In this document: positions 51,490-52,791 of the stretch, one piece after another
How positions within the stretch are numbered: position 1 is the first letter of the stretch
How the letters are laid out: each line of letters opens with the position of its first letter
NCBI GenBank assembly: GCA_003223875.1
Contig: QHWY01000092.1
Location: 1-52,791, forward strand
Length of the DNA: 52,791 nucleotides
Direction: 5' to 3'
DNA from: Acidobacteriota bacterium
GTDB lineage: Bacteria > Acidobacteriota > Terriglobia > 20CM-2-55-15
The notes under the pieces: generated by a model
Database searches by the model: none
What the model saw: the letters and a program-made list of their open reading frames with translations, nothing else
What the model was told of the DNA's origin: nothing
Made by a program: the position numbers and the translations under genes

Positions 51490-52677
51490 ATGAAGCCCCT
51501 TCAAGATCTATTTGTTATCGACCTTTCCCGTATCCTGTCGGGACCCATCTGCACCATGCTTCTGGCCGATATGGGAGCCGAAGTGATCAAGGTCGAGCCA
51601 CCGCCTTCAGGTGATGACAGCCGGCAGTGGGGACCGCCATTTATTGGCGGAATCAGTAGCTATTTTTTGTCAGTCAACCGAAATAAGAAAAGTTTGGGCC
51701 TTAATCTGAAGACCGATGAAGGCCGACGTATCTTATGGAAGCTGATCGAGCGGGCCGATGTCCTGATTGAAAACTTCCGGCCTGGCGTCCTAGACAAGTT
51801 GGGCTTCGGATACAACGCCGCCGGCAAGGTGAACCCGCGTCTCGTCTATTGTTCGATATCCGGTTTCGGCCATACCGGTCCTTACCGGGACCGTCCCGGC
51901 TATGATGTTATCGCCCAAGGAGAGTCCGGCATCATGGACCTGACCGGATATCCGGATGGGCCTCCGGCGAAATTAGGAGCATCACTCGCCGACGTTGTCG
52001 CCGGCCTATATTCGCTTAACGGTATTCTTCTGGCGCTGCTGGCGCGTCATAAAACTGGCAGAGGGCAGCATGTGGATGTCAGCCTGTTGGACGGCATGGT
52101 TTCCACGCTGACGTATCAGGCACTGATATATCTTTCGACCGGGCGATCGCCCCAACGTCTGGGTACTCGACATCCATCGATCGTGCCGTACGAATGTTTT
52201 AAAGCTCGGGACGGCTTCGTCAACATCGCGGTAACGAATCAGAAGCAGTGGCAGAATTTCTGCCGGGTGTTGGGTTTCGCTGAACTCGCCACCGATTCTC
52301 GGTTCGAAACAATGAAAGCCCGGCTCACACATTACGGCGAACTGAGACCCGTAATTGATCGCGTGATTTCGAAAATGACTCGGGCCGAAGCTATTGCCCG
52401 AATGTCGGAAGTCGGCATTCCCGCCGGCCCGATAAATACAGTAGGCGAAATCCTGGAAGATCCGCAAATTCACGCGCGCGAAATGGTCCTCGAGCTAACG
52501 CATCCCGAATATGGGCCTTTCAAGACGTTGGGTATTCCCATCAAGTTATCGGACACGCCAGGGGTTGTGGACCAGGCGCCACCTCTCTTCGGCGAACACA
52601 ATCGCGAGGTGTTGTCGAGACTAGGATATAGCGATGACGAAATTCGTAAGCTTGCTGAAGCTGGGGTCATTAGTTGA
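51490..52677 (+). CDS. CaiB/BaiF family (class III) CoA-transferase
   Basis: 395 residues. The opening VIDLSRILSGPICTMLLADMGAEVIKVEPP, split as LSRILSGPICTMLLADMG and AEVIKVEPP, is the family hallmark; NRNKKSLGLNL and IENFRPGVLDKLG follow, and the catalytic Asp is in KLGASLADVVAGL (about residue 169), the residue that forms the aspartyl-CoA intermediate. GHTGPYRDRPGYD is also conserved. It moves CoA between carboxylic acids; the substrates (formate/oxalate, carnitine, succinate, mesaconate) cannot be told. AGGAG precedes ATG by 10 nt. Confidence 0.91.
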   Translation: MKPLQDLFVIDLSRILSGPICTMLLADMGAEVIKVEPPPSGDDSRQWGPPFIGGISSYFLSVNRNKKSLGLNLKTDEGRRILWKLIERADVLIENFRPGVLDKLGFGYNAAGKVNPRLVYCSISGFGHTGPYRDRPGYDVIAQGESGIMDLTGYPDGPPAKLGASLADVVAGLYSLNGILLALLARHKTGRGQHVDVSLLDGMVSTLTYQALIYLSTGRSPQRLGTRHPSIVPYECFKARDGFVNIAVTNQKQWQNFCRVLGFAELATDSRFETMKARLTHYGELRPVIDRVISKMTRAEAIARMSEVGIPAGPINTVGEILEDPQIHAREMVLELTHPEYGPFKTLGIPIKLSDTPGVVDQAPPLFGEHNREVLSRLGYSDDEIRKLAEAGVIS

Positions 52678-52681
52678 TCCA

Positions 52682-52698
52682 ATCCCCTCCTCGCGGAC
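52682..52698. repeat. Truncated class 1 repeat end (R6)
   Basis: AATCCCCTCCTCGCGGA is the left end of a class 1 unit; the partner arm and interior are absent. It lies 5 nt after the stop of the CoA-transferase gene. Confidence 0.5.
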
Positions 52699-52733
52699 AC
52701 TGTTGCAAAACTCGCTTTCGCAGGGTGCTTGTA

Positions 52734-52772
52734 ATGTCAAATGTGGGATGTCCAATGAACGATGTCAAATTT
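52734..52772. repeat. Short degenerate ATGTCAAAT repeat
   Basis: AATGTCAAATG, GGATGTCCAATG and CGATGTCAAATTT follow one another, three imperfect copies of an ATGTCmAAT unit of about 13 bp. Cut off near the window edge. Confidence 0.5.
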
Positions 52773-52791
52773 AGTTGTCTAATTACCCAAT

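Overview
The window reads as an ordinary chromosomal stretch of a soil-type bacterium, most likely Acidobacteriota. The pointers are an 'Acidobacterial VWFA-related' secreted protein (10980-11978), secreted carboxypeptidase-regulatory-like proteins, a very large secreted matrixin-type protease with IPT/TIG domains, and many short GC-rich palindromic repeats between and inside genes. No rRNA, tRNA, CRISPR array, transposase or phage gene was seen. The assignment rests on protein character, not on a marker-gene tree.

Layout. 1-3.0 kb (minus): minor type IV pilins PilV-, PilW- and PilX-like; the PilX-like protein carries a long array of glycine-rich repeats and runs off the left edge. 3.4-4.2 kb (plus): DUF486 membrane protein and a GNAT acetyltransferase. 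9.2-4.2 kb (minus): a tightly overlapping operon of a glycine betaine/choline-type ABC transporter (ATPase, then fused permease plus binding protein), an FAD amine oxidase, and a TMTC-like membrane/TPR protein. 9.3-13.4 kb: alanine racemase, flavin reductase, VWA protein, a collapsed galT remnant, a SUMF1-like protein and a CBS protein. 15.0-13.4 kb (minus): sulfite-oxidase-type molybdoenzyme with a small cytochrome c. 22.6-15.2 kb (minus): M16-like protein, hydantoinase/oxoprolinase A and B, YdcF-like and M48 protease, all overlapping. 22.6-24.7 kb (plus): type II EF-G. 29.4-24.9 kb (minus): small secreted protein and the 1310-residue protease. 29.4-35.6 kb (plus): a glycan operon (Trm112-like, GT9, heptose-kinase-type PfkB, GT4, two NAD epimerases, GT2). 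35.7-40.5 kb: two small cell-envelope proteins, a carboxypeptidase-regulatory-like protein, gene remnants and an MBL hydrolase. 42.7-40.5 kb: large secreted monoheme protein. 47.0-42.9 kb (minus): a second glycan cluster (DUF1972-type GT4, methyltransferase, two GT2) containing an unlisted 33-codon gene for a double-glycine-leader peptide. 47.2-52.7 kb: M20 peptidase, DHH phosphoesterase behind a strong promoter and hairpin leader, D-aminoacyl-tRNA deacylase, an unknown gene and a CaiB/BaiF CoA-transferase.

The most notable signals are: (1) a candidate bacteriocin-like double-glycine peptide at 45667-45768; (2) a family of palindromic repeats whose ends look like a ribosome-binding site plus ATG, one copy lying in frame at the start of hydantoinase B and others abutting gene starts or ends; (3) a perfect 32-bp inverted repeat at 35667-35732; (4) a consensus promoter followed by a terminator-like hairpin directly before the DHH gene; (5) many operon-first genes with a TAnnnT box only 6-9 nt before the start codon, suggesting leaderless mRNAs; (6) remnants of galT, a glycosyltransferase and a carboxypeptidase-like gene. 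Gene functions are inferred from remembered family features; no database search was run.
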